From: an uncultured Candidatus Saccharibacteria bacterium
GTDB lineage: Bacteria > Patescibacteriota > Saccharimonadia > Saccharimonadales > Saccharimonadaceae
DNA: 6,302 nucleotides
Assembly: GCA_937919305.1 (NCBI GenBank)
Contig: CALFQW010000097.1
Span: 1 to 6,302, forward strand
Direction of reading: 5' to 3'
Below the pieces are notes generated by a model that worked only from the letters and a program-made list of their open reading frames with translations, was not told the DNA's origin and made no database searches. This document shows positions 4,711 to 6,302 of the stretch, piece after piece. The number at the start of each line of letters is the position of its first letter. Within the stretch, counting starts at the first letter, position 1. A program made the position numbers and the translations under genes.

Positions 4711-6302
4711 ATGCAGGACGATTCTTCAGCGAAACAACAGATCGTAGAACGCATAAAAACAGCAACCAACATCTTGGTAACAGTAAATAGCAATCCATCA
4801 GTCGACGAGTTGAGTGCTGTCTTGAGTTTGACGTTGATGCTGAACAAGCTCGATAAGCACGCAACAGCTGTTTTCAGTGGCGAAACACCACCCGCAATTA
4901 ACTTTCTTGAACCCGAGGCCCTACTAGAGCACTCCGTCGACAGCTTACGCGACTTCATCATTGCTCTCGATAAGGAAAAAGCCGATCGGCTGCGTTATAA
5001 AGTCGAGGACGAGGTTGTTCGGATTTTTATCACGCCGTACAAATCTGTTTTGAGCCAAAAAGATCTCGTTTTTTCACAAGGTGATTTCAACGTCGAATTA
5101 GTGATAGCGCTCGGTGTCGAGCGCCGAGATGATCTGGACGCTGCAATCACTGCGCACGGTCGCATACTTCACGATGCAACCGTCATGACGATTAATGCCG
5201 ATAAGGGTACGTCTGATATCGGTACTGCCGACTGGAGCGACGCAAGCGCCAGTAGCTTGTGTGAGATGCTCGTTGGACTCAGTGAAGCTCTTGAGCCGGG
5301 AATGCTTGATAAGCAAACTTCCACAGCTCTGTTGACTGGTATTGTTGCTTCTACTGATCGATTCCGAAACGACAAGACATCACCTCGAGTTATGACGATG
5401 GCGGCTCAGCTAATGGCAGCCGGCGCAAACCAGCAGCTCATCGCTGCCAAACTCGAAGAGAGTGAGACCATACACCTCAAGAAGCCTGAAGCAGTTAATG
5501 AGGATGAGAAGCCCGAAGAACAGGCGGAAGAAGCCGAGAAGACTACAAAGCCCAACAACGATGGTTCACTCCAGATCAGACATAGCCAGAAGCCTAAGAA
5601 ACAGAAGGCAAAGCAGACCGAAAAACCAAAGCCAGTGAAAGATAAGGCGAGCGACTCAGCACTTGCTGCAGCGGAGAAAGAGCTAGAAGATAGTCTCAAA
5701 GGTTCACCGGCAGACACTGCAACCGACATCCAAGCTGAGCTCGAAAAAGAAACCGAATCTCTCAAAGAGCCAACTGATGATGGGGTTGAGGAAAGCATCG
5801 AACAGCCGGCGCCGCCTACGGAGGGGGCTACAGTCACTACTCCAAAGCTTTCGAGTGTCGTTGATGAAGGAAGTAGCAAGCCTGCTGAGCCTGAAACGCC
5901 ACCTGTCGAACAGTCAGACGAGAGCGCATCTGATGCAGCGCTTCCTCCAGCACCAGTGACGGATGACAGCCCTGAGGCAGTCGTTAGCCCACCGGTCGAT
6001 GACGACCAGCCACGTCCTAATTGGAGAGAAAAAGTGCCGACAACTGCAACCCAGCCGCCCCGTTATGGCAGTGCGTTTAGTTCGACTGTCGATGATACGC
6101 CTGGCTCACCGCAGGACACCACTGATGTTAATGGCGTGTTTGACGCACCTCAAAATGACACCTCACCAGCGCCTCAGCAAAATATTACGAGTACTTCAGA
6201 TTCTGCTCTCAACTTCGAACAAACTCCCCTCGATGCTACGAGTGGCCCAACATTAGCAGACATAGACTCACAAGCAAGAGGGAAGTCTACCGACGAAGCT
6301 CG
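4711..6302 (+). CDS. Degenerate DHH-family (NrnA-like) protein with long disordered tail, 3' end missing
   Basis: The frame is open from ATG 4711 to the window end, 530 codons with no stop. Residues about 10-240 follow the order of DHH phosphoesterases that degrade short oligonucleotides or cyclic dinucleotides, but the metal ligands are changed. Motif I, normally HxNPDxD, is NSNPSVD (26-32), keeping only Asp32. The motif II Asp is Gly135 in VELVIALGV. DHH itself is Asn-Ala-Asp (162-164). The motif IV Asp is Ser214 in GIVASTDRFR. A substitute segment DFIIALDKEKADRL (81-94) and a short insert to about 125 resemble CPR relatives I recall. Hydrolysis therefore looks unlikely; binding or scaffolding is possible. 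From about residue 245 the protein is rich in Glu, Lys, Pro, Ala, Thr and Ser, with no aromatic residue between Phe218 and Trp438 and a Lys-rich patch near 294-312. No signal peptide or membrane helix is visible. Start choice: first ATG after a strong promoter, with only a weak GAG ribosome site at 4697-4699. Confidence 0.85.
   Translation, partial: MQDDSSAKQQIVERIKTATNILVTVNSNPSVDELSAVLSLTLMLNKLDKHATAVFSGETPPAINFLEPEALLEHSVDSLRDFIIALDKEKADRLRYKVEDEVVRIFITPYKSVLSQKDLVFSQGDFNVELVIALGVERRDDLDAAITAHGRILHDATVMTINADKGTSDIGTADWSDASASSLCEMLVGLSEALEPGMLDKQTSTALLTGIVASTDRFRNDKTSPRVMTMAAQLMAAGANQQLIAAKLEESETIHLKKPEAVNEDEKPEEQAEEAEKTTKPNNDGSLQIRHSQKPKKQKAKQTEKPKPVKDKASDSALAAAEKELEDSLKGSPADTATDIQAELEKETESLKEPTDDGVEESIEQPAPPTEGATVTTPKLSSVVDEGSSKPAEPETPPVEQSDESASDAALPPAPVTDDSPEAVVSPPVDDDQPRPNWREKVPTTATQPPRYGSAFSSTVDDTPGSPQDTTDVNGVFDAPQNDTSPAPQQNITSTSDSALNFEQTPLDATSGPTLADIDSQARGKSTDEA

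Noticed and set aside
5406..5879. 157-codon minus-strand open frame
   Set aside because: It is the reverse of the low-complexity tail of the DHH-like gene; its Ser/Ala-rich translation mirrors the repeated codons, and no ribosome site or family motif is present.
5777..6256. Two plus-strand open frames (5777-5959, 5963-6256) inside the tail region
   Set aside because: They are in a different frame from the continuous frame starting at 4711, which has coherent domain content and a promoter.

Overview
The window reads as ordinary bacterial chromosome of roughly balanced GC with tightly packed genes and the standard genetic code (TGA, TAG and TAA all end genes). The gene set and several features point to a Candidate Phyla Radiation (Patescibacteria) bacterium, most likely a Saccharibacterium (TM7). 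Those features are a replication/repair cluster of polA, mutM and holA, a ribosomal protein S20 with a long histone-H1-like tail, and a degenerate DHH-phosphoesterase protein of the kind I recall from CPR genomes. The lineage is inferred from recollection of gene families, not from a search.

Positions 1-4137, plus strand: five genes that look like one operon. In order they are the 3' part of polA (DNA polymerase I, polymerase domain), an unnamed 247-residue protein with a probable PD-(D/E)XK nuclease core, a HAD-like hydrolase overlapping it by 8 bases, mutM (formamidopyrimidine-DNA glycosylase), and holA (DNA polymerase III delta, clamp loader). Gaps are 3 to 15 bases. Repair synthesis, oxidised-base excision and clamp loading therefore sit together, which makes the unnamed nuclease-like protein a candidate DNA-maintenance factor.

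Positions 4109-4146: a perfect 14-bp stem overlapping the end of holA. It is a good intrinsic terminator for the converging rpsT gene on the minus strand and may also serve the operon on the plus strand.

Positions 4160-4534, minus strand: rpsT (30S protein S20), with a GTG start. Positions 4535-4710 hold two back-to-back sigma-70-type promoters, one for rpsT and one for the gene to the right.

Positions 4711-6302, plus strand: a long gene running off the end of the window (530 codons visible). Its first ~240 residues match the layout of DHH-family (NrnA-like) phosphoesterases, but nearly all metal-binding residues are replaced. The following ~290 residues are a charged, proline-rich, probably disordered tail. 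This inactive-looking DHH protein with a giant tail and the nuclease-like protein in the repair operon are the two most interesting items. No mobile element, CRISPR array, tRNA or rRNA was seen.
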